Origin: Lingula anatina
Lineage: Eukaryota; Brachiopoda; Lingulata; Lingulida; Lingulidae
Assembly (NCBI RefSeq): GCF_001039355.2
Contig: NW_019774402.1
Location: 541,750 to 565,036, forward strand
Direction: 5' to 3'
DNA length: 23,287 nt
Each line of letters opens with the position of its first letter. Position 1 is the stretch's first letter. Positions 1-11,000 of this stretch are shown here, piece after piece. The translations under genes and the position numbers were made by a program. The notes under the pieces were generated by a model, which was not told the DNA's origin, made no database searches, and saw only the letters and a program-made list of their open reading frames with translations.

Positions 1-476
1 TATCAGTGTGATCATGTGTGTGGAATTTCATGCCAGATGGACATATAAAGATCTAAAAATTCGTCAATATATTGAAAAAAAGATACAGCTGTGCACAGCA
101 GTCGGAGATCGGTACATTCCACTTGTTAGTTACGAACTACTTCCTGGTTTTCACAAGGTCCTTCAAGACCTCTAAAACATCGTTGTAATTGCAGCCCATA
201 CCATAAAACACCCAAAAATACTTAGATATGGACATATCGGATTATATTAATGCCAAATTTCCACATGACAACGATTTATAGACTCCCGGGAATTATTTCC
301 CCTTTACGCTTTTTGTCGCGCTGGCGGTCGACGCAGCATTTATTTCTAAACAAGTTGACCGCAAATTAAGCACGATTTTGCACCTTCAAGTTCCGTGTCA
401 CGTTTTCATATCATGCGTCTATTATTTCTACAAGTATTCTCTGCCCAAAATGCGTAAAAAAGGAGAGTTATCTTAC
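1..476 (-). other. Probable first intron of the unidentified left-edge gene
   Basis: No convincing ORF or second exon is visible. The part from about 285 to 480 is richer in CpG than the rest, consistent with promoter-proximal intron. The sequence beyond the left edge should hold the next exon. Confidence 0.35.
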
Positions 477-479
477 CAT
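477..479 (-). CDS. Start codon and first-exon end of an unidentified gene leaving the window to the left
   Basis: On the minus strand the sequence reads AACAACATG directly followed by GTAAGA, a strong splice donor, so the first exon would code for methionine only. Upstream (about 480-600) is CpG-richer than the surrounding AT-rich DNA and holds an ETS/CRE motif about 100 nt away, as in housekeeping promoters. An ATG placed against the first intron is common in ribosomal-protein and other translation genes, but nothing here identifies the product. I found no convincing second exon between 1 and 470. It could be a chance ATG in a noncoding first exon. Confidence 0.42.
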
Positions 480-576
480 GTTGTTTAGAAAACTTCTTTT
501 TCCTCCGACAAACCGTCTTCACTGCCGTTCACCTCTATGTTAAAATGACCACTCAGCTTCGCTTCTAACACCACTG

Positions 577-590
577 CACGTCACTTCCGG
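577..590 (-). promoter_or_regulatory. ETS/CRE composite promoter motif
   Basis: The minus strand reads CCGGAAGTGACGTG, an ETS site (CCGGAAGT) running into a CRE-like TGACGTG. This composite is a known core-promoter element of animal housekeeping genes. It lies about 100 nt upstream of the ATG at 479 and in the same orientation, which supports a minus-strand transcription start near 550-600. Confidence 0.55.
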
Positions 591-599
591 CACAATTCT

Positions 600-2090
600 G
601 ACCAATGCTGATCTTCTCCGGTACCCGTTATTGAGTTATTAAATTCAATTGTTGAATTCTAGGCATGGTTTTTTTAATATGGCCCATCTGACTATTTTAG
701 ATGTTGCATGCCAGTATTTTTTAAGAAACTCATTTTTGTGAGTATTATGCAAAGAAATGATAAGATCTGATCTTGATATGTATGTAATTTTGCTTGGAGA
801 TAAATGTGGGACTTTTAAAAAGTTTGAGTAACTTTAAAACCTCCCTATTATAGCTGAAAATAAGTACAGACAGTTGGATATAAGAGCACATTTACACGAC
901 AAGATATGAAATAAAAAAATTGTGAAAATCAAAGCATAGGTAGGTGACAAATTCTACCACACACTGTTTTAATATTTTAAAAGTAGAACCAGATTTCTTT
1001 CTGAAAAGGTCTTCAATAATTCAGACATTCTTGTGTATGCAATTGCAATAAGGGACTACACTTGCACAGGTCCCAAGCTGCCTTTTACATCCATATATTA
1101 AAAACAAAACATTGCAATTCCAGCTTGCATGATCATTCTGACCAATATACTATAAAACTCATACACTTTACTATTACAGAGAATACAATCACAGAGTAGT
1201 TTTCTGCCAGGCTTGTTTTTGAATAATGAAACGATATCCTATGGCCAAGTACCTATATGTATGTCACACATTTTGGCCTTCAGGACTTTCATATTCAATT
1301 AAAATATCACTTGCCCTTGTTGAAAATTAACAACACAAGTAAATACCACAAAGATCAACCCTTTTATAAAATATTTGTGAGAACAAACATGGTCATCTCA
1401 ACATGCTTTTATAACATTCTAGCCTGGCTCATCTGCATTTGACTTTCCTGAAAATGAGAGAAAATAGTTTATATTTCATGACCAGATATAATATGTGCAG
1501 GAATAACAATGCCTGTTTACCACACACCAAAACTTTGGCCTAACTTCATCATATAGCTCACTTAACATAAAGTGGCAAGAAAGGCATATTACAATTCGAA
1601 ACATTGCTCTTGTTGCCAGCATCACTGTCCTCTGTGTCTTACATACAGAATTGCTGGTTACGTCTGTATCTTTGACCTCTGTTGTCATATCATATGTAGT
1701 ACTGCTGCATCTGCCTGTTCCAATCATCATCACCTGGAAATGCATCAGTTGTGCCCCTGTTGCGGATTGTTGTTCCAGGCTAAAATTTCAGGAATGTCAT
1801 GTTTATCAAATGATAATATTGAATTTGACAGTCCTTATATGAACAACAAAATTTTAAGCTAAAATCATATCATTTTTTATAATGGTACTTTGTTTCTGTC
1901 AAGTGTCTGTATGTTTGCTCACAGTCTAGTTACACTAACATATGGGTGCAACTAACTTAAAAGCTATAATGAAACATTACATTGTATTTACAAAGCAAAA
2001 AATAATTTTATTTCCCACCCATATGTATATATATTAATCTTTACTATGGAACATATTCAATCATAATCTTGTCATTGTTACAGTGCAAAA
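600..2090. other. Intergenic DNA and CUEDC1 3' untranslated region
   Basis: No coding region is supported. The rightmost part must be the 3' UTR of the minus-strand CUEDC1 gene, which stops at 2091. The rest separates that gene from the left-edge promoter. Short ORFs here lack splice support and homology. Confidence 0.6.
2007..2012 (-). terminator. Candidate CUEDC1 polyadenylation signal
   Basis: A canonical AATAAA on the minus strand starts 79 nt past the CUEDC1 stop codon and is followed by a T-rich stretch. It is the nearest canonical signal. ATTAAA variants further left (near 967 and 674) could give longer 3' ends. Confidence 0.5.
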
Positions 2091-5000
2091 TTATTTTACC
2101 AAAGCTTCAAACTCTGGGGTTTCAGGTTGCTGCCTTTCCTCTTCTTCATCACCCCCCAAAAGCTCTTCATCATCATTGTCTTCGAGTAGGTTCAAAGTAG
2201 ATGGACCAGAGGCATTTTTGTATCTGGCAGTACATCAAGGACTACAAGTCAACATCTCTTATACAGCACATTTATTTCTCTATATACAATTTTTCCTTTT
2301 AAATCAAACTAATATCTGGTTTCATTTAGTTTGGTGACATTAGTAGCCTTGAGGCAGAAATTTGATTATGTTAGTACTCATTTTTGAAAGGATACATATT
2401 TTTTGGAGTGGACTTCTTCTTTCTTCGCGATAAGAATTTTCGAGCAATGGCCATGAACTTCTTTCTTGCAGCTAAAAATTAAGAATAAGAATCATGACAG
2501 AACATCCTAATAAATAATTATACAAGAAGCATTAATACAACCAGTCCTTTTGGTTTTATATCTTTCTATGACAATATTTCATACTCTGCCATTTTCATGA
2601 CTATTTTGTCAGAAACACTTTGATGGGAGCACTGTTCAAGTTTATGTTTCTGGCTCTATTATTTGTAGTAATCAACTAAAGTTTTCTAAAGATAACGTTT
2701 GTGACATAAAAACATACAGCAAGTTGAAACATTAGTCAAGTCATCTCGGGGAGGATTGTTCAAGCACACCCCTTTTTCAATGATTTAAGTTCAAAAGTGG
2801 TGACACAGATAGATGGACAATCAACAAACTGAGAGGTAAAGTCCAATTACATACATCCTATTAGGTGAGCTGTACACTGAAGTGCACAAGCACATGTTAA
2901 CATATTTTTGTCATGTATCATTGGGAGACTGAAAACTTTTTTTTTATTCAGTAGCAAATAAATATATAATCTTACATTTTTACATTTTTTGACTTATGAA
3001 TCGCACACAAACACCCACACACACACATTTACATACTTTCTCTCTCAGTAAAAAAAAGGTTGTACAGTTACAGTATTGCACAAACGGGTAGAGATTGACA
3101 GTTCATGTTGTTAACATTACAATTGAATTCTAAGAGATATATCATCAGCTGGTTGCTTGTCAATTAAGTTGTAATATGCGATCAATATTTTCCCATTTTC
3201 TTTTAACATGTTGTTGTTTTTGGTCGGTATACATATATAAAGAATATAAACAAATATTTCTGTAATAATTAACGTATTGTCTGGTTCCTTCCCATGTTGG
3301 GATTTCTGTTTTCGTTCTACATAAACTAATATATTTCTTAATTATTAAGATAAGTAGATAAAAACTTTTATGTCATATGATTGGGAGACTGAAAACTTGA
3401 TCGCAAGGCATGATTTCTCCTACAGCTCTAAGCACTACCATACTTACCCTCCATAGAAACTTAAATTTTTATACTACTTTTCCATTTTCTCGTGCAATGA
3501 TGTTAAAAAAGTAAATGGTTTCAAAAGAGACTTCACATATTTTTTTTTTACCTATTAGGCATGATGTTTCAACCCTTTGTTAAAGTTCCTTGATCACGTG
3601 ACTGAGTCATTTCATACTGTCAATAAAAAAAGCATAATGTATCCAAAAGCAAACCAACTAATATAATATACTTACGGACTCCCATCTGCTTAAGTTGCTT
3701 TTGAAACTCCACATCTTCATCTTTGGGAAGCGGTTTGGTGAATGGAAATGCCCCCAATTCTTCAGTATTGTCTCGGCCATATCCTTCACCTTTGTCAGAC
3801 AAATATTATCAATTATTCTTACCAAATAATATAAACATCACTTAAGCCCCTTTTACACTGGGCTGCGACCCTTCCACATCCAAGGTAGCAAAGAAATGTT
3901 CTCTTAGCGGTTGTAAGCCTGTTGTAAATGTTGCAGTTTTTCTTGTATGTAAGACACATCCGTTATACTTTTTCTTTTGTTTCTAATTATACAGTGCATA
4001 ATTTAACATTTTCTTGTAACAACAGAATTTGAAATGTAATTTTTACTACATAAAAATAATTAAAATGAAATCTAGTTTTCAAAAACTCAGTTGTTAGTTA
4101 CACTAGCATGAATTTAGTATGCAGAAAGCAAAATAAACATTAAGCAAAACTAATCCAAGCACAGAATGTTCTACATGCAGTAATACTGAGTATCCAATAT
4201 TTTTTTTCCGATAAACAAAATATACAATTGCTGTTCTTTAAGGACAAGAGTTGTTTTTTGATTGATGACCAGCTTACCTTCATCACTGGAGGAAGAGGAG
4301 TCTGGAGTCATTTGTTGCCTAACATTTTCTGTTGATGGTGGCGGACTAACATTATCTATAACAAAAGCCGCATGCTAGTGTGTGAATTCACATGCTGTGA
4401 CCAAGCATTATTTATTGAGGAAAGAAAATGAAAGAAATGGTGGGTTCTGCATAATCATTTTTCTCAGTCAGCCAAACATCAATCATAATTGATAGGGATA
4501 ATTAGCTTATGGGTTGTTTTTAATTCTGTGAAGTACATATATCTGTAGACCTTTTCTAACCAAACCACAGAAAATAAATTGCTGCATAAAGATGAACTGA
4601 GTAGCAGCCAACATGCTGCAGTTTACATAAAATCAAAACAGAAACCAACATGCCCACAAACCAGCACCTTATAATATACACAAGGCAATAAAAGTTAAAA
4701 ACCAATCCAATTGAAACAAAAAAATAAAAGTAATTCACTGCTTACATTTCTGTGATTTTTCAAAATATAGCAGTGACTGTAAATAGTAGCATAAAATGCA
4801 GTGATTACTGCTAACAAAAAAAAGACATCAATTTTATTATAAAATTCAATTGTATCTTGATGAGAAATAGCATTTTTAGCATATAAAGATCTTACCTCCA
4901 CTGGAAGAAGTTGACTCTGGACTTAAACAACGTCTCCTGCGATTTTGTAATCTGGGGGTATTATCTGTGAAAAAAAAAATTAATTGCATTACAGGAAACT

Positions 5001-8000
5001 GATTTCTGACAGAAACTTACAAGTTTGATATCTTGGGGGAAAAATACACAAAAACATCAATATGCACAGAACAGCGCACTAAAATAACTCAAAAGTTCTT
5101 GCAGGATGTATTAATGCAACAAGCAATATAATTACCCTTCCAGAAGAAAGCACATTTGTCATTATGTAACAGTCATAAACAGGCATGACAGGTTATTGCA
5201 TGAGATGAATAGATAGATAGATTTCAACATATGTTTCAAATGACTAATGTTAATAGTTGGTATATAAAGGAGCTACTATCATACCTTCTTCAGAAGAGGA
5301 AGTGGAGTCAGGAGCATTATGAAACTCAAATGCTGTTCTATTCATGCGATCTGAAAATGAATAATTCATTTTTATTATCATATGATTCAATGAGAAGACA
5401 AAATGAAAAAAAAAAAACTTTTCTGCAAGTTATTTATCTGTAGTTTATACTGTCTTAAAACTATTTTCCAATTCACAATGCTAAGTACAAATAATTTATA
5501 CAGAAATGTTATGCACAGCAAAATATATCTTATGGAATCAAATGAAAAAGAAAATAGCTCTAACAAACAATGTTTTTAGAGGTGATGCATGCTTGTTTAA
5601 CAATTTTTACTTCTAATTTGGTCCTTAATTTGTAATGCACACTGAAGCTGATTGCTATGAGTTATCAAATTCATAGGACAAAAATCAAAGCCACACCTCT
5701 TTCTAGTGTCTTCATAAATTCTTCATTGCCCCTTAATTCTCTTAAAAATTCCTGATTCTGCATAAGAATAGCAAGTCTTTCATCCTCCAAGTACTGAGCC
5801 ATCTCAGGGTCTAGTTCCCTGTTGGTGCTTGCTCTCCGCCGCTCATTTTCTGCCATACGCTTCTGTAGCATCTGTGAGTGACTGCTAAATTCTGATCCTT
5901 GCAAAGGCTACAAATTACAGATAAAATTGCTTTTTGTTATTGGCAAAACAGTTTATGTGGATCAAGAATTTTCAAAATAAATAAAAGACCAAAATCAGAT
6001 ATTAGTCTAAACTGGCATCTTTATGCTTTAAAACATTTCCTAAAAGGGGTTGTATCTATGATTTTGGCACAAAAAATTTACAAGAACAATTTCTTTCAAG
6101 ATCCTCACTATTGCCTGACAATTACTGAAATTTACAAACTAACTAATATGCAATAAAAAAAAATTAATACCAATTTTCTCTTTATTTCAAATCAACAGTT
6201 ACTTGTGCATGTGTATCTGCACCCTCCCACCCATGAAAAGCCACATTTGAGCAGGGGAAGTAATTTCTTAACTTAAACGCAATCTCACCTGTCCATTCTG
6301 TGACCCATTCACAGGTCTAGGTTGAGTGGATTCTCGTATACTCAAACTTTTGTGAACAAGCCTAGAATCCAACTTTTTGGGTTTTGATTTCCTCTCAAAT
6401 TCATTCATACTTTGTGACCTAAAATGCTGTCTCCCTCTTGGGGGAACTTTTTGATCAAGCAGAGGTTGACGCCAATTCTGAGTACCCTCAGGCTGGTCTG
6501 CCCATTGCGTACGTTGCTGATGATGATGTTGTTGATGTTGCGTGTGAAGTTGCCCCCATCCTGGAGGATGTAACTGTCCCCTGCTGGGAAGGTGTGTCTG
6601 GGGAGTATACTGGGGGGAATACCAGTCTGTTCTCAGAAACTGCTGCTGCTGCAATTGTAAAGACTGCTTTGCTCGTATCTGTTCATCTGTGGGTACTATC
6701 CTCAGAAACTCATCAGGAAGCTTTCCTAACAAGGGTGGATTCCACCGTCTGTAATTGTTCCTCTTTACTCGAGGCGTGTACTCCGATACCCCCATTTTGG
6801 GCATGCTAGGATGTGTTGAGTTAACTGGTGTTGTTGGGTGACTGCTGTAAGGTGGCACCTGAGGACTGTAAGGGGGTGCTGCCTGTGAACTATAAGGAGA
6901 ACCAGAAGGTGTGCTTGCAACACCTTTACCTGGTTTCGGCTGTGTGTTAGGTGAAGTCAGCAGAGCAAGCCAGTCCTCCTCAGGTAGGGACTGCTTGGGA
7001 ACAGTCTCTGATCTCAAAGAAATGTTATCTGGAGCTGTTTGCATGGCCTCTGCATAGCTAGGAGGTGCATCTTCACTTACCCTTTCTTGAGGCTGAAATA
7101 AAGATACAATTACATAGATGGATTTCTTTGTCTTGAATATATTCAATGTTCTGGAGCATAAAAAAAAATTTGGAACTTTCGAAAGCAAAATACTGTGGTT
7201 GCAGATGAGAATATTGCTGTTAACTGTTTTCATCAACAAAAGATAATGTCAATCAAATATCATGCTTAAAAATCATATTTTCCAATTAATAAAGAAAAAG
7301 ATCAAAATTCACATCATGGCAATATTTTACATCAAATTCTTTAAGAATAGTTATGAGTCAAGTAGCCAACAACAGTGTTACTTAAGAAATTGTGTAAGAC
7401 TATCAGTACTAAACAACTGCATCCATTTCCTTTGCAACAGATGCAGAAAACTTAAGGCTACTGTGTAGAGAAAATATATTAAATTAAAAAAAAAAAAAAA
7501 AGAAACTTGTCTCATCTAATCCAATACAAGTAAATCTAGGAGTTTCTTGCTGCTGATGAATGAGATAAGTCAACTCCTCTGGGCTGATAACTTGGGGTCT
7601 GTATCCTCAGTGGGTCAGAAAATCATAAAAAAGAATCTGGGAGATTTTATTATAAAATGCAGAATTTGAAATAAGAGAGGCAGGCGGAAATTGTATCAAG
7701 GGGTATGTTCTTATCACTGGTAGACTGTTGGAACAAGTGTTTTCCCCTTTTTATGCCTTTGATGCATTCTTCAGTCATGACCAATATCTTATGTGACCTT
7801 TTCACTTTTTCTTTTTTTCTCTAAACCTTACAAAAATAAAATAAAAAATNGCATATATGTTGAAAAAAGTGAAAAAACAGCATGAATTCCCTAAGAGTGA
7901 CCCGATCATGCTGATTTTCGAACTTGACCTGCGTATTATGAATATTCATCAGTTCTGCAAGTTTCAAATCAAAAGGCAAAATGGTTTTCCACTTATCGTG

Positions 8001-11000
8001 TTATCGGTAAAAGTGCACGGCGACGGCGACGACGGTGACGACAGACGCAGATGATGGCTATATGTACAGACACATCTGTGTCTGTACATAAAAATAAAAA
8101 AATAACTTCTATACTTGTGAAGAGGAGCGGGTTTCAGATAAGTCTTACACTGAATAATTTTTAATAACAGATAAAGAGAGAGCATAATCAATTTGCACCT
8201 TCAACATCAGCAAGTAAACCAAGTACTGAATAAACACTTTGAATGATACCAGAGGGCTGTGTATATAGTAAATTTGAGCCAATAAAGCATCAATCTACTA
8301 TTTATACATGAAATGTCTTTTACATAATGCATTGACACAAGTTCAAAATCAATATACATCAATAAGTTAAGCTACTACAGAAGTTCATCCAGACTTTAAG
8401 AAAGGCCTCAGACCGTCTAAAAAATTTTGTACTGGTCCGATAAAAAAATCCTGTATTGCCAGTCCTTATGTCCAGGGAGTTTTTAAGCTGATTCAAAATA
8501 CACAAATCTAAGGAATACGTTTTTGTTTCTTTCCTTGGAGACATATTTTACTTCATTCAAAAAGAGAGACGGGATAAAAATCCCAGGGAGTTCCCTACTA
8601 ATTAAACATGACTTATTGACCTCATTTTCACTCTACAAATACAATTGTGAGTGGCTGAAGTTGAGGGATTCCTGTATGAAGTAATATAAAATTTTTTGTT
8701 TTCGTTCTCATGATATCCTTACATGACAAAATGGCCCCAACACATGTGCCCTTGCGTTTTACATTTTTTTAACTGACTTGATGCCATATTTCTTCATTAT
8801 CAGTTGAGTGCAGAACTCATGGCTAAGTCTTTTGTTTAGAAAAATGACGTTGTTGAACTTGAAATACTTTGTTGGTGCACAGCGTGGCAAAAATATGACA
8901 ACAAAGTGAGGAAAAAAAAAACGAATTGATCAGTTTAGTAAAACTGGAAAGAAGGTAGGCCCTGCTTAATATACTTATAATCCAGAAGAGAGGAAAGAGT
9001 TGTACATTGAGTGTCAGAAATACTACAGTAATCACTATGATCATCAACAACATAAATCTTACTGCTTTATTATGAGTTCTGAAAAATTCCGGACGTCTGA
9101 TTCTGCAGGTACTGTCTATGACCACGAGTTGGCGAAAAATGCACATGAACTTGATGAAGGCTCACAGTTTGTATAATTTTGCTCCAGTCTGACAGATTTT
9201 GTTTTGGTCTGACTGAATTTTCAAGCTTGTCAGACCGAATATCTGACAGATTTTTTGTTTTTTCGTAAAGTCTATTCATCTAATGCAATTTACATTCCAA
9301 GGAAGTGGAAGAAAAGCATTACTAACCAAGCAAGTGCCTAATCTTCCTGTACAATATGATTTCTGCATTTAGTTTTGTAAAGTCACATTAATTTACTTAA
9401 ATAGTGACTGAATAATTTCAGATTTTCTAAAACAATTTGTTTGATTCACAAAATGTAGACAAATAATGTTAGTATTTATAACTATATCATAACAATTATA
9501 TTCTAGATATTGCTATCTCTTAACTGTGAATGCTTCTCTGAGATCACCAAAATTAGATAGAAAAGAAGCACAAAATAAACTTAAGTACATAATGGTGAAA
9601 TTTTTTTTTACAAACAGCTGTTCACTCAACTCTCTTGAAATGCATATCACTGTTTCCTATTTACTTAATATATTCATTTCTATCTGAAAAGTTAACTTCA
9701 GGCCAAATCATCTAGAAATTGCATAAATATGGTACTGGGTAGAAACCATGGCTTGTTTGGCTAATTTATGCTTCTTTTGCACTGGTATTCCAACTGCTTT
9801 TGGCAAAACGAACAAATCTCCATCATTCTTTTAAGCAAGAGATTATTCAAATAATAAATTATGTAAGGGTAATGATACCCAAGACACATGTTGAAACATG
9901 TTAAGAGATTCAATGTTGGACAATTTCCCTGGAAAGTGTATGGCCAAGATAAAATGAAGTTAACCTAAGTTTCCTACTACATAACCTGCAAATAAAAGCA
10001 AACTTGAGCAAGAACATTTCTATAGCAGAAATTGCATAGTCTCGCCCTTCAAGAAATCGACAAAAACCGGAAATATGTTTTTTTTTCGCTGTTTTTCCCC
10101 GCCGTCATGCCCATTGTAAACACTTTGTCGATAAAAATGAAGCGTCTGATACAAAGTATCAAATGCAATATTTATAGGCTTGTTAAGGATGCGTTCAGTA
10201 AGCTCTGTTGACACTGACAAGTCAAGGTCAGAAATGCACGGTTTTAGCTGTCTTAATACACAGCTTAAATTTGGATTATTGAATTTTCGTTTATCTGCAT
10301 GGTCATTTTCTAAATATTTGTAAAAGCTACGAAATATTTATCATTCGGAAATCATCCAGCAGCTTTCCAACTACAATGGAATCATGTCACAACTACTTTT
10401 GTTTTTTGTCAAGATCTTGAGGACATTAGTGTTACAGTTTGCTGCACATTTAAAGCATTCTATCTCAAAATATAGGCAACCGTTTGGACTGAAATTTACA
10501 ACACTTATTCCTAACATATCCCACCTATCTATGTACAAAAATTTGAGAGCTTTGGCTGTCATACTTTATCTACAATGCCCATTCAAATTTGAAAATGAGC
10601 CATTTTCCGTCACTTTCTTGAAGGGCGAGTCTACATATATCAGGGTTATGCCTCCTAAAGGATTACTAGTACAAACACTGGGCTTCCTAGATTTTGACAA
10701 GTAATGGTTGGAATTACTGAGTATATACTAGCATTAGTAAACAAAAATATTTTTAGCATGACATTCAGCTTGAAGAAGTGCCCTTCCCCTCACTGCCTGA
10801 TTATAGTAGATGTGGATCTGGAAATGGATCATAGTATGTAGGACAGATGGCAACTTGGCAAGCTAGTTAAGTATGTTAAGACGCCTGGAGTTAAAATAAT
10901 CACTCACTGTCATGTATGATATTTCAAACTCACCTAATATCAAAAGCACTGGACTGAAGCCTTTCAAAAAGACTTTCTTATAGTAATAATCAAGCTAAAA

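Larger units (their letters stand above)
2472..3675 (-). other. CUEDC1 intron between coding exons 7 and 8
   Basis: About 1.2 kb without a supported gene. It holds a CA-rich microsatellite (3004-3027), a 19-bp direct repeat at 2920-2938 and 3380-3398, and an E-box next to an AP-1 site (3594-3609). Confidence 0.75.
4278..5350 (-). repeat. CUEDC1: Three similar small CUEDC1 exons, probable tandem exon duplication
   Basis: Exons 5350-5285 (66 nt), 4964-4896 (69 nt) and 4355-4278 (78 nt) are consecutive, all enter and leave in phase 1, and all encode the same plan. Each starts at a split Asp codon followed by a variable segment, and ends in an acidic serine run: APDSTSSSEE, SPESTSSSG and TPDSSSSSDE. 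The last two also share the opening bases ATAAT. The serine runs with downstream acids look like CK2 sites. Any of the exons can be skipped without changing frame. Chance convergence of low-complexity sequence is the alternative. Confidence 0.6.

Noticed and set aside
1572-1862. Plus-strand ORF with many Cys and His residues
   Set aside because: The cysteines are not in regular zinc-finger spacing, three ORFs overlap here in different frames, and there are no splice or start signals. Composition alone does not support a gene.
3846-3870. Sequence resembling a transposon terminus (CCCCTTTTACACTGGGCTG)
   Set aside because: No inverted partner end and no target duplication found within the intron.
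6438-6809. 123-codon plus-strand ORF
   Set aside because: It is the antisense of the large CUEDC1 exon, whose minus-strand frame has clear homology.
7483-7501. Adenine run as a SINE or processed-copy tail
   Set aside because: No tRNA-like A and B boxes or target duplication found upstream; a simple A-tract is sufficient.
10384-10704. 106-codon plus-strand ORF
   Set aside because: It straddles the right end of the TA-flanked element and matches no known protein.
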